From assembly GCF_000878195.1 (NCBI RefSeq), contig NZ_JXST01000008.1, positions 1 through 64,000 of the forward strand: DNA of 64,000 nt, given 5' to 3'. This document shows positions 1 through 8,964 of the stretch, piece by piece (the first letter of the stretch is position 1; each line of letters starts with the position of its first letter). The notes under the pieces were generated by a model that was not told where the DNA came from, ran no database searches, and saw only the letters and a list, made by a program, of their open reading frames with translations. This DNA comes from Mycolicibacterium llatzerense. Lineage in GTDB: Bacteria; Actinomycetota; Actinomycetes; Mycobacteriales; Mycobacteriaceae. The position numbers and the translations under genes were made by a program.

Positions 1-249
1 GGCGAACCCGGCGCCTACGCCGACATCAACTACCTCGACCTGGACGCCAAGCCACAACGCATCGACCACGCCATGCTGCCCTGGAAACTCGTCCTGTCCA
101 CCACCGCACCGGCAGCATCGCCCAACATCGTCGCTCAAGGCGACGGTGACTCCATCACCTGCACCGTCCACGTCGACGACGAACTCAAAGACACCCGCAC
201 CTCCACGGGCGTCCACGCCCAGACCTTCTGCCTGGTGAAATCTGCATGA
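1..249 (+). CDS. MmpS family membrane protein, C-terminal part
   Basis: This is the last 82 codons of a gene that begins outside the window; the frame is open from base 1 to a TGA at 247-249. The product resembles the periplasmic beta-sandwich domain of MmpS proteins, the small accessory partners of MmpL transporters: a VDDE turn lies near the end and a Cys pair (SITCTV and TFCLV) could form a disulfide. Its stop overlaps the start of the mmpL gene (ATGA), so the two are translationally coupled. MmpS/MmpL pairs export lipids or siderophores in mycobacteria; the substrate here cannot be read from the sequence. Confidence 0.85.
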   Translation, partial: GEPGAYADINYLDLDAKPQRIDHAMLPWKLVLSTTAPAASPNIVAQGDGDSITCTVHVDDELKDTRTSTGVHAQTFCLVKSA

Positions 250-3170
250 GCCACCCCACTTCCGACAACTACGCGGACGCACCGACTGCGGTCATCCCGA
301 AGGCTGAAAAGCCCCACCGGCCCTTGATCCCGCGGTTCCTTCGCACCTTCGCGATCCCGGTGATCCTGTTCTGGATCGGCGTCATCGTCGTGCTCGGCAC
401 CGCCGTGCCGTCGCTCGACGAGGTCGGCAAGATGCGCTCGGTCTCGATGTCGCCGGATCAGGCTGCCTCGGTCATCGCAACGAAGCGCGTCGGCGAGGTA
501 TTCCAGGAGTTCAAGTCGAACAGCTCGGTGATGGTCGTGCTGGAGAGCGATCAACACCTCGGCGCACCGGCACACGCCTACTACGACGAGATGATCAAGA
601 AGCTCGAGGCGGATACCACGCACGTCGAGCACGTCCAGGACTTCTGGAGCGACCCGCTGACCGCCGCCGGCTCCCAGAGCAACGACGGCAAAGCCGCCTA
701 CGTGCAGGTGTACCTGCACGGTAACCAAGGTGAGTCGCTGGCCAACGAATCCGTTCAGGCCGCGCAGGACATCATCAAGAGCATCAAGACGCCGCCGGAC
801 CTGAAGGTCTACGTCACCGGCCCGGCAGCGCTGGCCGCCGATCAGCACATCGCCGGTGATCGCAGCGTCAAGATGATCGAGGGCGTCACGTTCCTGGTCA
901 TCATCGTCACTCTGCTGCTCGTGTACCGGTCGTTCATCACCGTGCTGCTCACCTTGTTGATGGTGGTGCTCGAGCTGTCGGCGGCCCAGGGCGTCGTCGC
1001 GACCCTGGGCTACTACGACATCATCGGCCTGTCGACCTTCGCGACCAACCTCTTGGTCACCCTGGCCATCGCAGCGGCCACCGACTACGCCATCTTCCTG
1101 ATCGGCCGCTACCAGGAGGCCCGCGGCGCCGGCGAGTCCCGCGAAGAGGCCTATTACACGATGTTCGAAGGCACGGCCCACGTCGTGCTGGGTTCGGGTC
1201 TGACCGTTGCGGGCGCCACGTTCTGCCTGCATTTCACCCGGATGCCGTATTTCGTGTCACTGGGCGTCCCGCTGGCCATCGGCATGGTCACCGTGGTGTT
1301 TGCCGCGCTGACCCTGGGTCCGGCCGTGATTTCACTGGCCAGCCGGTTCCGCAAGACGCTCGAGCCCAAGCGCGCGATGCGGGTTCGCGGCTGGCGCAAG
1401 ATCGGTGCGGCAGTGGTCCGCTGGCCGGCCCCCATCCTGGTCGGCACCATCGCGCTGTCCCTGGTCGGCCTACTGACGCTGCCGGGCTACCAGCCCGCCT
1501 ACAACGACCGCCTGTACCTGCCCGCCGACATCCCCGCCAACGAGGGCTATGCCGCGGCGGACCGGCACTTCTCGCCGGCCCGGATGAACCCCGAGTTGAT
1601 GCTCATCGAGAGCGACCACGATCTGCGCAACTCCGCCGACTTCCTGGTGATCGACAAGATCGCCAAGGCCATCTTCAAGGTCCCCGGGATCTCCAGGTCG
1701 CAGACCATCACCCGTCCCGAGGGCAAGCCGATCGAGCACACCTCGATCCCGTTCCTGATGAGCATGAGCGGCACCTCGCAGAAGATGAACGAGAAGTACG
1801 CGCAGGACTCGATGGCCAACATGCTCAAGCAGGCCAACGACATGCAGGTCAACATCGACACGATGAAGAAGATGCAGGGCATCACCACCCAGATGGCCGC
1901 CACCACGCACAGCATGGTCGGCAAGATGGTGACGATGACCCTGGATGTGGCCGACCTGCGCGACCACATCTCGGACTTCGACGACTTCTTCCGGCCGATC
2001 CGCAACTACCTCTACTGGGAACCGCACTGCTACGACATCCCGGTCTGCTGGACCATGCGCTCGGTCTTCGACACCCTCGACGGTATCGACACCATGACCG
2101 ACGACATCCAGAACCTGATGCCGGACATGTTGAAGCTCGACAAGCTGATGCCTCAGATGGTCGCGTTGATGCCCGAGATGATCTCGACGATGACCAACAT
2201 GAAGCAGTACATGTTGACCATGTACCAGACCCAGAAGGGTCTGCAGGATCAGATGCAGGCGCAGCAGGACAACGCGAGCGCCATGGGCGAGGCGTTCGAC
2301 AACTCCCGCAACGACGACTCGTTCTACCTGCCGCCGGAGGTCTTCGACAACGCCGAATTCAAGCGCGGCATGAAGAACTTCATCTCGCCCGACGGCAAAG
2401 CAGTGCGGCTGATCATCTCGCACGAGGGCGAACCGATGAGCGCCGAAGGCATCTCGCACATCGACGCGATCAAGAACGCCGCCAAGGAGGCCATCAAGGG
2501 CACTCCCATGGAGGGCTCCAAGATCTACCTCGGCGGCACCGCGGCGACCTTCAAGGATCTGCAGGAGGGCGCTGACTACGACCTGCTGATCGCCGGAATC
2601 TCCGCCCTCGCACTGATTTTCGCGATCATGTTGATCATCACCCGCTCGGTGGTGGCCGCCGCGGTCATCGTCGGCACCGTGGTGCTGTCGCTGGGCGCAT
2701 CCTTCGGTCTGTCAGTTCTGGTGTGGCAGCACCTGATCGGGCTCAACCTGCACTGGATGGTCATCGCGATGGCGGTCATCATCCTGCTGGCCGTCGGCGC
2801 GGACTACAACCTGTTGCTGGTCGCCCGGTTCAAGGAAGAGATCCACGCCGGGCTCAACACCGGCATCATCCGGTCGATGGGCGGCACCGGTTCCGTGGTC
2901 ACCTCGGCCGGCCTGGTCTTCGCCTTCACCATGATGTCCATGGCGGTCAGCGAGCTGCACGTGGTCGGTCAGGTGGGAACAACCATCGGTCTGGGTCTGT
3001 TGTTCGACACGTTGATCATCCGATCTCTGATGACGCCGGCTATCGCCGCCCTGATGGGCAAGTGGTTCTGGTGGCCACAGCGCGTGCGTCAGCGTCCGGT
3101 GCCCGAGCCGTGGCCGCAGCCCAAACAGGCGGGCGAACTGCAATCAGCCTCCAGCAGCACAGGTATCTAG
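246..3170 (+). CDS. MmpL family RND transporter
   Basis: A 974-residue inner-membrane exporter of the RND superfamily, driven by the proton gradient. TM1 lies near residues 37-55. The two conserved Asp-Tyr pairs of MmpL proteins are visible in [12 protein letters not shown] (about residue 277) and [12 protein letters not shown] (about residue 850), each followed by the cytoplasmic R-F/Y-x-E stretch. Residues about 500-680 form a Met- and Gln-rich helical insert, like the long coiled coil of MmpL4/MmpL5-type proteins, which are linked to siderophore export. The ATG at 246 overlaps the mmpS stop. The substrate is not determinable; siderophore or lipid export is an inference from family and partner. 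Confidence 0.95.
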   Translation: MSHPTSDNYADAPTAVIPKAEKPHRPLIPRFLRTFAIPVILFWIGVIVVLGTAVPSLDEVGKMRSVSMSPDQAASVIATKRVGEVFQEFKSNSSVMVVLESDQHLGAPAHAYYDEMIKKLEADTTHVEHVQDFWSDPLTAAGSQSNDGKAAYVQVYLHGNQGESLANESVQAAQDIIKSIKTPPDLKVYVTGPAALAADQHIAGDRSVKMIEGVTFLVIIVTLLLVYRSFITVLLTLLMVVLELSAAQGVVATLGYYDIIGLSTFATNLLVTLAIAAATDYAIFLIGRYQEARGAGESREEAYYTMFEGTAHVVLGSGLTVAGATFCLHFTRMPYFVSLGVPLAIGMVTVVFAALTLGPAVISLASRFRKTLEPKRAMRVRGWRKIGAAVVRWPAPILVGTIALSLVGLLTLPGYQPAYNDRLYLPADIPANEGYAAADRHFSPARMNPELMLIESDHDLRNSADFLVIDKIAKAIFKVPGISRSQTITRPEGKPIEHTSIPFLMSMSGTSQKMNEKYAQDSMANMLKQANDMQVNIDTMKKMQGITTQMAATTHSMVGKMVTMTLDVADLRDHISDFDDFFRPIRNYLYWEPHCYDIPVCWTMRSVFDTLDGIDTMTDDIQNLMPDMLKLDKLMPQMVALMPEMISTMTNMKQYMLTMYQTQKGLQDQMQAQQDNASAMGEAFDNSRNDDSFYLPPEVFDNAEFKRGMKNFISPDGKAVRLIISHEGEPMSAEGISHIDAIKNAAKEAIKGTPMEGSKIYLGGTAATFKDLQEGADYDLLIAGISALALIFAIMLIITRSVVAAAVIVGTVVLSLGASFGLSVLVWQHLIGLNLHWMVIAMAVIILLAVGADYNLLLVARFKEEIHAGLNTGIIRSMGGTGSVVTSAGLVFAFTMMSMAVSELHVVGQVGTTIGLGLLFDTLIIRSLMTPAIAALMGKWFWWPQRVRQRPVPEPWPQPKQAGELQSASSSTGI

Positions 3171-3188
3171 GAAACAGGAGTACAGACT

Positions 3189-3659
3189 ATGGTCCAGATC
3201 AAGCGTGGCCTGAAGCGCGCCGGTACCGCGGTCGCAGCCCTGGGCGCGGTCGCGACGACCCTCGCCGGACCGGCGGCCGCCGATGCCACCGACGACTACC
3301 CGATCCCCCACCGGATCATCATCACGACCTGCGATGCCGAGCAGTACCTGGCCGCCGCCCGCGACACCAGCCCGGTCTACTTCTCGCGGTACATGATCGA
3401 CATGCACAACCGCCCGGCCGACATCCAGCAGATGGCCCAGGACCGCATCCACTGGTTCTTCTCGCTGGACGCCGTGGGCCGCCGGCAGTACTCCGAGGAC
3501 ACCGCCACCAACATCTACTACGAGCAGGTGGCCACCCACTGGGGCAACTGGGCGAAGATCTTCTTCAACAACAAGGGCGTCGTCGCCAAGGCCACCGACG
3601 TCTGCCAGAGCTACCCCAAGGGCGACTTGAACGTCTGGAACTGGGTCCAGGCACCCTAG
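3189..3659 (+). CDS. small secreted mycobacterial protein (DUF5078-like)
   Basis: A 156-residue protein with a signal peptide ([17 protein letters not shown] to an Ala-rich cleavage region near residue 33) followed by a compact domain with two cysteines ([10 protein letters not shown] and ATDVCQSYP) and several aromatic residues. It starts 18 bp after mmpL and has a GGAG-type ribosome site, so it is probably in the mmpS-mmpL operon. I recall this as a DUF5078-type family found beside MmpL genes; the function is unknown. An accessory role in envelope export is inference from position only. A strong hairpin terminator follows. Confidence 0.8.
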   Translation: MVQIKRGLKRAGTAVAALGAVATTLAGPAAADATDDYPIPHRIIITTCDAEQYLAAARDTSPVYFSRYMIDMHNRPADIQQMAQDRIHWFFSLDAVGRRQYSEDTATNIYYEQVATHWGNWAKIFFNNKGVVAKATDVCQSYPKGDLNVWNWVQAP

Positions 3660-3681
3660 GGCGTTCGGCCCAGCCGACTTC

Positions 3682-3718
3682 GGCGTGATTCGTACCGGTC
3701 ACCGGTACGAATCACGCC
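3682..3718. terminator. bidirectional hairpin terminator
   Basis: A perfect inverted repeat has arms of 18 bases (3682-3699 and 3701-3718; core GTACCGGT/ACCGGTAC), followed by GTTTTC. It lies between the convergent ends of the small secreted gene and the LLM oxidoreductase gene and could terminate both transcripts. Confidence 0.8.
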
Positions 3719-3722
3719 GTTT

Positions 3723-4733
3723 TCATTGCGCGTGCAGCGCGGTGACCAGGTCCCGCACGTCCTCGGGTCGCTGTTCATAACCCGGGAAGTAGCAACAGAT
3801 TTCGTCCACGTGCGCACCGAATCGGCGTCCGATCTCGGCAGCGCACTCCTCCGGGGTACCGACGATGCCGATGGTCCGGACCATGTCGTCGCTGATCAGT
3901 GCCCGCATGCCGGCGAATTCACCGACCTTGGACATGGCGTTGAGCGTCGGCTGCAGATCGGCCCACCCCTCGGTCTCCAGCACCGGCAGGTAGGCGGGCG
4001 TGGAGCCGTAGAACGCGATCAGCGTCGCGACGCCGTTGATCGCCGCGGCCAGGTCCGCCTCGGTCCGCCCCACTGCCACCATCGCCTGAGCGATGATCTG
4101 CAGGTCGCCCGGCGCGCGCCCGGCGCGCTGCAGTCCCTCCCCCACTGCCGCCAGGGTGCGATCGGCGAAATGCCGAGCACTGTGGAACGGCATCACCAGC
4201 AGCCCGTCGGCAACCTGGGCGGCGGTGCGGGTCATGATCGGCCCCAGCGCGCCCATGAGCACGGCCGGCGGGCCGTAGGGGTTGGGGCCGGGGTTGAAGT
4301 TCGGCGGCATCAGCGTGTGGGTGAAATGCTTGCCGCGAAAATTCAACGGCGCCTTGCCTTCCCAGCAGTCGAAGATCGCCTTGATCGCCGTGACGGTCTC
4401 GGCCATGCGTTCGGCGGGTTTGGCCCACTGTGCGCCGTAACGCTTTTCGATGTGCACCTTGATCTGCGAGCCCAGGCCCAGCCGGAAACGACCGCCGCTG
4501 TACACCTGCAGGTCGTAGGCGGCGTGCGCGAGATGCAGCGGACTGCGCGGGCCGGCGATCGCGACGTTGGTCATCAGGTCCACCTCGGCCGCGCCGGCCG
4601 CCGCCACCAGTGGCAGGAAGACGTCGTGCGGGCCTTCGAACGTGAACACCCCGTCAGCGCCGAGGCCGGCCAGCTCGCGAGCATGGTCGGCGGCTCGTTG
4701 AGGCGCGCCGTCGATCTGGAGTTGTACCCGCAT
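3723..4733 (-). CDS. LLM-class (F420-dependent type) oxidoreductase
   Basis: A 336-residue luciferase-like monooxygenase-fold protein. The stretches LMTNVAIAGPRSPLHLAHAAY and GGRFRLGLGSQIK are typical of the mycobacterial F420-dependent branch, where they shape the deazaflavin pocket. I chose the ATG at 4733 (protein begins MRVQLQIDG) because GGAAGG lies just upstream; the longer open frame to 4937 runs through the 3' end of the next gene. It is the last gene of a minus-strand operon with an alpha/beta hydrolase and an alcohol dehydrogenase, which suggests catabolism of an alcohol, ketone or epoxide. The substrate is unknown. Confidence 0.88.
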   Translation of the reverse strand: MRVQLQIDGAPQRAADHARELAGLGADGVFTFEGPHDVFLPLVAAAGAAEVDLMTNVAIAGPRSPLHLAHAAYDLQVYSGGRFRLGLGSQIKVHIEKRYGAQWAKPAERMAETVTAIKAIFDCWEGKAPLNFRGKHFTHTLMPPNFNPGPNPYGPPAVLMGALGPIMTRTAAQVADGLLVMPFHSARHFADRTLAAVGEGLQRAGRAPGDLQIIAQAMVAVGRTEADLAAAINGVATLIAFYGSTPAYLPVLETEGWADLQPTLNAMSKVGEFAGMRALISDDMVRTIGIVGTPEECAAEIGRRFGAHVDEICCYFPGYEQRPEDVRDLVTALHAQ

Positions 4734-4750
4734 GGGCGGTAGCCTTCCGT

Positions 4751-5653
4751 TCAGTTCCCGACGTAGTCCAGAATCGCCGCGGCCACCTCGGCCGGCCGGT
4801 CGACCTGCAGGAAATGCCCTGCGCCATCGATGGTTTGGACCACCGACCCGGCGGGCAAGGCATTCAGCAGCTGCTCGGTGTAGCCGACCTGCATCGCGCC
4901 GTCCTGCGTCCCGTGCAGGTACAGGATCGGGGCACACGGCAGTTCCTGCAGATACCGCTCGAACTCGGCATACGGCGCGTTGACGCCGCCGGGGCGAACC
5001 AGCGCCCGGTAGTAGCCGACCGCGGCGGCCCGATGCGCGGGGCTCGGCAGCGCGGCCAGCGTGGTGGCGACATCGTCGGACACGTCAGTTCCGGCCGGCG
5101 ACCAGTCTCGCCAGAGTCGCGGGATGACCCGGTGCAGGGTGCGCTCCGGCAGGCCGGGAAGCTGAAAGTACATGATGTACCAACTCATTCGGAGTTGGAT
5201 CAGGCTCATGCGGACGGTGCGGGCGGCACTGAACCGGGTCTGGCTCATCGCCGCCAGCGGCGGGACGGACATCGACACCACCGAACTGAACGGCGAATTC
5301 GGGTACGCGGCAACGGCATTGGCGGCGAAGGCACCCCAGTCGTGGCCCACCAGCACGGCGTCGGGCCCACCACCCAGTGCGTCGTAGAGGTCCAGCACGT
5401 CGGACACCAGAGCCCCGACGTGATAGTTGCCGTCGGCCGGCACACCGCTGGGTGCGTAGCCGCGCATGAAGGGCGCCACGACGCGGTAGCCGGCCTCCGC
5501 CAGCAGGGGCGCAACGCGCCGCCAGCCATGTGCGCTGTCCGGAAAACCGTGCAGACACAACATCAATCGCCCGTCGGACGGACCCCACGCCAACGCCCGC
5601 ATGCGCAGGCGCGGTAGCGCGAGGTCCAGGGTCTCCTGATTGGCCATCATCAC
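4751..5653 (-). CDS. alpha/beta hydrolase, epoxide-hydrolase-like
   Basis: A 300-residue alpha/beta hydrolase. The oxyanion loop is CLHGFPDSAHGWR, the nucleophile elbow is VGHDWGAF, with Asp in the nucleophile position as in epoxide hydrolases and haloalkane dehalogenases, and the catalytic His is in GAGHFLQVDRP. Three starts are possible in a row (GTG 5653, ATG 5650, ATG 5647); the first overlaps the TAG stop of the upstream dehydrogenase. The gene sits between an alcohol dehydrogenase and an F420-type oxidoreductase, probably one operon. Epoxide hydrolysis is an inference from the HDWG motif. Confidence 0.88.
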   Translation of the reverse strand: MMMANQETLDLALPRLRMRALAWGPSDGRLMLCLHGFPDSAHGWRRVAPLLAEAGYRVVAPFMRGYAPSGVPADGNYHVGALVSDVLDLYDALGGGPDAVLVGHDWGAFAANAVAAYPNSPFSSVVSMSVPPLAAMSQTRFSAARTVRMSLIQLRMSWYIMYFQLPGLPERTLHRVIPRLWRDWSPAGTDVSDDVATTLAALPSPAHRAAAVGYYRALVRPGGVNAPYAEFERYLQELPCAPILYLHGTQDGAMQVGYTEQLLNALPAGSVVQTIDGAGHFLQVDRPAEVAAAILDYVGN

Positions 5654-6678
5654 TACGGGGTCAGCGTAACCTTGATGCAGTCCGCGGTCCGTGCCGCGAC
5701 GGCGGCGTAGGCCTTGGGCGCATCATCGAGCGACATGGCATGGGTGAAGATGCCGTCGACATCGAGCCGACCCTCCCGCAGCAGCGGGATCAGCGCGGGC
5801 CAGGTCTGTTGCACCGGCGCCGTCGTCATGCGCAGGGTGATGCTGCGGATGAGCGACAGCGTCGCGGGGAACGGGAACGGGCTCAGGTCGTGGACCCCGA
5901 CCACCGACACCGTGCCGCCGGCGCGCACCGCGGCCAGCGCGGCGTTCATGGTGGTGTCGTTGCCGACGGCGTCGATCACCGAGGCCGCTCCCCTGCCGCC
6001 CGTCGCTTCGTGGACGGCACCGATCTGGTCGGGGGTGATTGCGGTGGCTCCGCTGTGCGTGGCCAGCTCGCGGCGTCCCTCGACCGGATCGACGGCGAAC
6101 ACCTGACCGGCGCCCTGCGCGATGGCGCAGCGCACCGCGCACAGGCCGACCGCACCCAGACCGAACACGACGACGGTGCCGCCCGGCGGGATGTCGGCGC
6201 GCTGCGCCGCGGCCCAGCCGGTGGCGAGGTTGTCGGTGAGCAACAGGGCGGCCTCGGTGCTGAGATCGCTTGGCAGCCGGTGCAACTGAAAATCCGCTGA
6301 CGGTACGGCGAGCAGTTCGGCCTGGGCGCCGCCGAGCACGCCGGAACCGAAGATTTGCGGACCTGACACACAGGTGATCGGGTCCTTGGTGTCGCAGCCG
6401 ACGCAGTGGCCGCAACCCGCCACCGACGAAATCAACACCGGGTCACCGACTTTGACGGTGCGAACCTCGGAACCCACCTCGACGACGGTGCCGATGGCCT
6501 CGTGGCCGAGCGCCAGCGGCGTGGCCAACGGGTAGTCACCTTCGTAGAAATGCAGGTCCGATCCGCAGATGGCCGCCGTGGTGATCTGGACGACGGCGCC
6601 GTCCGGCCCGGGCAGCACCGGGTCGGGCACGGTATCGACGTAGACGTTGCCGGGGGCGTCGATCAATACGGTTCTCAA
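5653..6678 (-). CDS. zinc-dependent alcohol dehydrogenase (MDR family)
   Basis: A 341-residue medium-chain dehydrogenase. The GroES-like part has a catalytic-zinc Cys (AAICGSDLHFYEG), GHEAIGTV, and the structural-zinc cluster starting at CGHCVGCD. The Rossmann fold carries the nucleotide motif VFGLGAVGLCAV. It oxidises an alcohol or reduces a carbonyl with NAD(P); the substrate is unknown. It is the first gene of the minus-strand operon and is transcribed divergently from an AraC-type regulator across about 117 bp, so that regulator is the likely controller. Confidence 0.93.
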   Translation of the reverse strand: MRTVLIDAPGNVYVDTVPDPVLPGPDGAVVQITTAAICGSDLHFYEGDYPLATPLALGHEAIGTVVEVGSEVRTVKVGDPVLISSVAGCGHCVGCDTKDPITCVSGPQIFGSGVLGGAQAELLAVPSADFQLHRLPSDLSTEAALLLTDNLATGWAAAQRADIPPGGTVVVFGLGAVGLCAVRCAIAQGAGQVFAVDPVEGRRELATHSGATAITPDQIGAVHEATGGRGAASVIDAVGNDTTMNAALAAVRAGGTVSVVGVHDLSPFPFPATLSLIRSITLRMTTAPVQQTWPALIPLLREGRLDVDGIFTHAMSLDDAPKAYAAVAARTADCIKVTLTP

Positions 6679-6703
6679 CTGTCCACCTCTGCTGATCCGG
6701 TGT

Positions 6704-6735
6704 TCCGTAACGGTGTTACAGGGTCACCTTACGGA
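6704..6735. promoter_or_regulatory. candidate operator between adh operon and araC
   Basis: Two nested inverted repeats lie in the divergent intergenic region: TCCGTAA (6704-6710) with TTACGGA (6729-6735), and inside it GTAAC-N3-GTTAC (6707-6719). Their place and symmetry fit a binding site for the divergently encoded AraC-type protein. Binding is inference. Confidence 0.45.
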
Positions 6736-6795
6736 GTCCGGATCCGGCTGTGTCGGGAACCCTCGGCAAGCCCGGGCCGCGCCTACCATCGAGGC

Positions 6796-7602
6796 ATGAC
6801 GGCGAGCACGGGGCGGCTGAGCGCCGCCGCGTGGGACCTCGCGATTCCGGAGCACCGGCAGCCGGGCCTGGCCATGGCGGGGTTCCGCGGCCGGGCCCCG
6901 ACCCAGCTCGCGCTGCAGCTCGTGCCCTACCCCGCCGTGACGGTGTTCATCGAGTTCGGTGACGGCGAGCTGGTCGACGCGTCCGGCACGCGCCGCACCG
7001 GCGGCGGTGTCGTCGGACCGGCACCCGGCACGTTGACCGCGGTCGGCCGCGACGTCGACTGCCTGCAAATCCGGCTGTCGCCACTACTTGCCCACGCGGT
7101 GTTCGGCGGCTCCGACCCGACCGGCGTCATCCCCCTCGATGCGGTCTGGGGCAAGGGCGCCCAGCGCCTGTGCGAGCGGCTGTACGCGGCTCCGTCGTGG
7201 GACGAGCGGTTTGCCATCGTCACAACGGAATTCGCCCGGCGCCGCGAATCCGGGCCCGCCGTGGATCCCGAGGTCGCCGTGGCGTGGCACGCGATGGTGC
7301 GCAGCCACGGGCAGGTGCGGGTCGACCGCATCGCCGACGAGATCGGCTGGAGCCGCAAGCGACTGTGGTCGAGGTTCGGCGCACAGATCGGCCTGCGACC
7401 CAAGCGCGCCGCGCAACTGATCAGGTTTGACGATGCCGCGCACCGCCTCGCCACCGGCAGCGCGCCGGGCGAGGTGGCCTACGCCTGCGGCTACGCCGAT
7501 CAGTCGCATCTGCACCGCGATGCACGGTCGTTCGCCGGGCTGACGCCGGCGGGCGTCGCCGAGGCGCCGTGGCTCGACATCGACCCCGTGGCGTGGCGGT
7601 AA
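6796..7602 (+). CDS. AraC family transcriptional regulator
   Basis: A 268-residue protein with a C-terminal double helix-turn-helix: RIADEIGWSRKRLWSRFG, then GEVAYACGYADQSHLHRDA, the classic second AraC helix pair. The N-terminal 150 residues form a presumed ligand-sensing domain. I chose the ATG at 6796 (MTASTGRL); the open frame upstream runs across the divergent promoter and into the dehydrogenase. The likely target is the neighbouring adh-hydrolase-LLM operon (inference from divergence and from inverted repeats in the gap). Confidence 0.9.
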   Translation: MTASTGRLSAAAWDLAIPEHRQPGLAMAGFRGRAPTQLALQLVPYPAVTVFIEFGDGELVDASGTRRTGGGVVGPAPGTLTAVGRDVDCLQIRLSPLLAHAVFGGSDPTGVIPLDAVWGKGAQRLCERLYAAPSWDERFAIVTTEFARRRESGPAVDPEVAVAWHAMVRSHGQVRVDRIADEIGWSRKRLWSRFGAQIGLRPKRAAQLIRFDDAAHRLATGSAPGEVAYACGYADQSHLHRDARSFAGLTPAGVAEAPWLDIDPVAWR

Positions 7603-7652
7603 GGGAACATTCGTCCAAGACGCCGCCACATCGAGCCACCATCGTGGTGGCC

Positions 7653-8579
7653 ATGGATCCCGAGTTGCAGCCCTTCATATCTCTGTTCCCGAAAGCCGAG
7701 CTGGACGATCCGACGGAAGCCCGCCGGCGGCTCGCCGAACTGTCCGCCGCGGTGCCCGCACCCGACATCACCGGCTTGCAGATCAGCGACCGGCTCGTGC
7801 CCGGCAATCCCGACGTTCCGGTACGCCTGTACCAACCCGCGGAGCCGATCGGCGCCATCGTGTGGCTGCGCGGCGGCGGATTCGTCATGGGCGACCTCGA
7901 CACCGAGCACCCGTGGGCCGCTCGCATCGCCCAGGCGACGGGTGCTGTGGTGGTGTCCGTCGGGTATCGCTGCGCACCCGAAAACCCTTATCCGGCAGCG
8001 CTGGACGACGTCTACCGGGCGCTGACCTGGGTGGCCACCAACGCGGCGGCGCTCGAAATCGACCACGACCGCATCGCCATCGGCGGTCATTCGGCGGGCG
8101 CGAATCTGGCCGCCGCGGCCGCGCTGCGCGCACGCGACGAGGGCGGCCGGCGGATCGCCTTCCAGCTGCTCAACCAACCAGTGCTCGACGACCGCCAGCT
8201 CACGTGGTCGGCCCGAGCCTTCACCGACACCGTCTTCATGACGCGGGCGAAGGTCGCCGCGATTTGGCGGCACTATCTCGGCGGCAGACCCGCGTCGGCG
8301 TACGCCGCACCGGCCAGGGCCGCAGATTTGTCCGGGCTGCCGCCCGCCTACCTCGCGACGGCGGAGTTCGACCCCAACCGCGACGAGGCACTTGAGTTCG
8401 GCATCCGGCTGCTGCAGGCCGGCGTTTCGGTCGAGCTGCACCAGTGGCCCGGCACGTTCCACGGGTCGCAGGTGATCCTCGGCGCCGACGTCTCGGGGCG
8501 TCAGCTCGCGGAGCTCAGCGGCGCGCTCCGTCGCGGTTTGAGCACCGACTCGGCGCACCTGCGGGCGGTGTCCGCATGA
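7653..8579 (+). CDS. HSL-family alpha/beta hydrolase (esterase/lipase)
   Basis: A 308-residue hormone-sensitive-lipase-type esterase. The nucleophile elbow is GGHSAGAN, the acid is in AEFDPNRDEALEFG, and the His is in GTFHGSQ. The usual oxyanion motif HGGG is changed to RGGG (VWLRGGGFVMGD, about residue 72), an uncommon substitution that could affect activity. I chose the ATG at 7653; an earlier start at 7569 would overlap the AraC gene. It ends with an ATGA overlap into the cupin gene. Physiological substrate unknown. Confidence 0.88.
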   Translation: MDPELQPFISLFPKAELDDPTEARRRLAELSAAVPAPDITGLQISDRLVPGNPDVPVRLYQPAEPIGAIVWLRGGGFVMGDLDTEHPWAARIAQATGAVVVSVGYRCAPENPYPAALDDVYRALTWVATNAAALEIDHDRIAIGGHSAGANLAAAAALRARDEGGRRIAFQLLNQPVLDDRQLTWSARAFTDTVFMTRAKVAAIWRHYLGGRPASAYAAPARAADLSGLPPAYLATAEFDPNRDEALEFGIRLLQAGVSVELHQWPGTFHGSQVILGADVSGRQLAELSGALRRGLSTDSAHLRAVSA

Positions 8580-8950
8580 CCGCCACCGTCGACCTGTTCG
8601 CGTCTTTCGTGCACCTGTACGACGACGGCCGCGTCGCACCCGCCGAGCGCAGGTTCGGCTCCGGAGAGCCGGGTTGGCATGTCATGACGTTCCATGCGGA
8701 AACCGACGCCGAGGTGCACGCCGACTACTGGGAAATCCACACGGAGGCAGACGAACTCGTCGTCTGCCTCTCCGGGGAGCTACGACTCTACCTACGCACC
8801 GCCGTGGGCGACGACCCCGGCGTCGCACTGACGACGGGGCACGCGACGGTGGTGCCGCGCGGGACGTGGCACCGCATCACGTTGACCCGTCCCAGCGACA
8901 TCATGTCGATCACGTTTCCCCGCGGCAGTCGGCTCGAGCAGCGCGACTGA
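8576..8950 (+). CDS. cupin-fold protein
   Basis: A 124-residue single-domain cupin: HADYWEIHTEADELVVCLSG and VVPRGTWHRI match the two conserved beta-barrel motifs, with possible metal-binding His residues. The ATG at 8576 overlaps the esterase stop (ATGA), so the two are co-translated. Cupins serve as small enzymes or sensors; nothing in the sequence fixes the role. Longer upstream starts in this frame lie inside the esterase gene and were rejected. Confidence 0.82.
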   Translation: MTATVDLFASFVHLYDDGRVAPAERRFGSGEPGWHVMTFHAETDAEVHADYWEIHTEADELVVCLSGELRLYLRTAVGDDPGVALTTGHATVVPRGTWHRITLTRPSDIMSITFPRGSRLEQRD

Positions 8951-8964
8951 CCGCGGGGACAACG

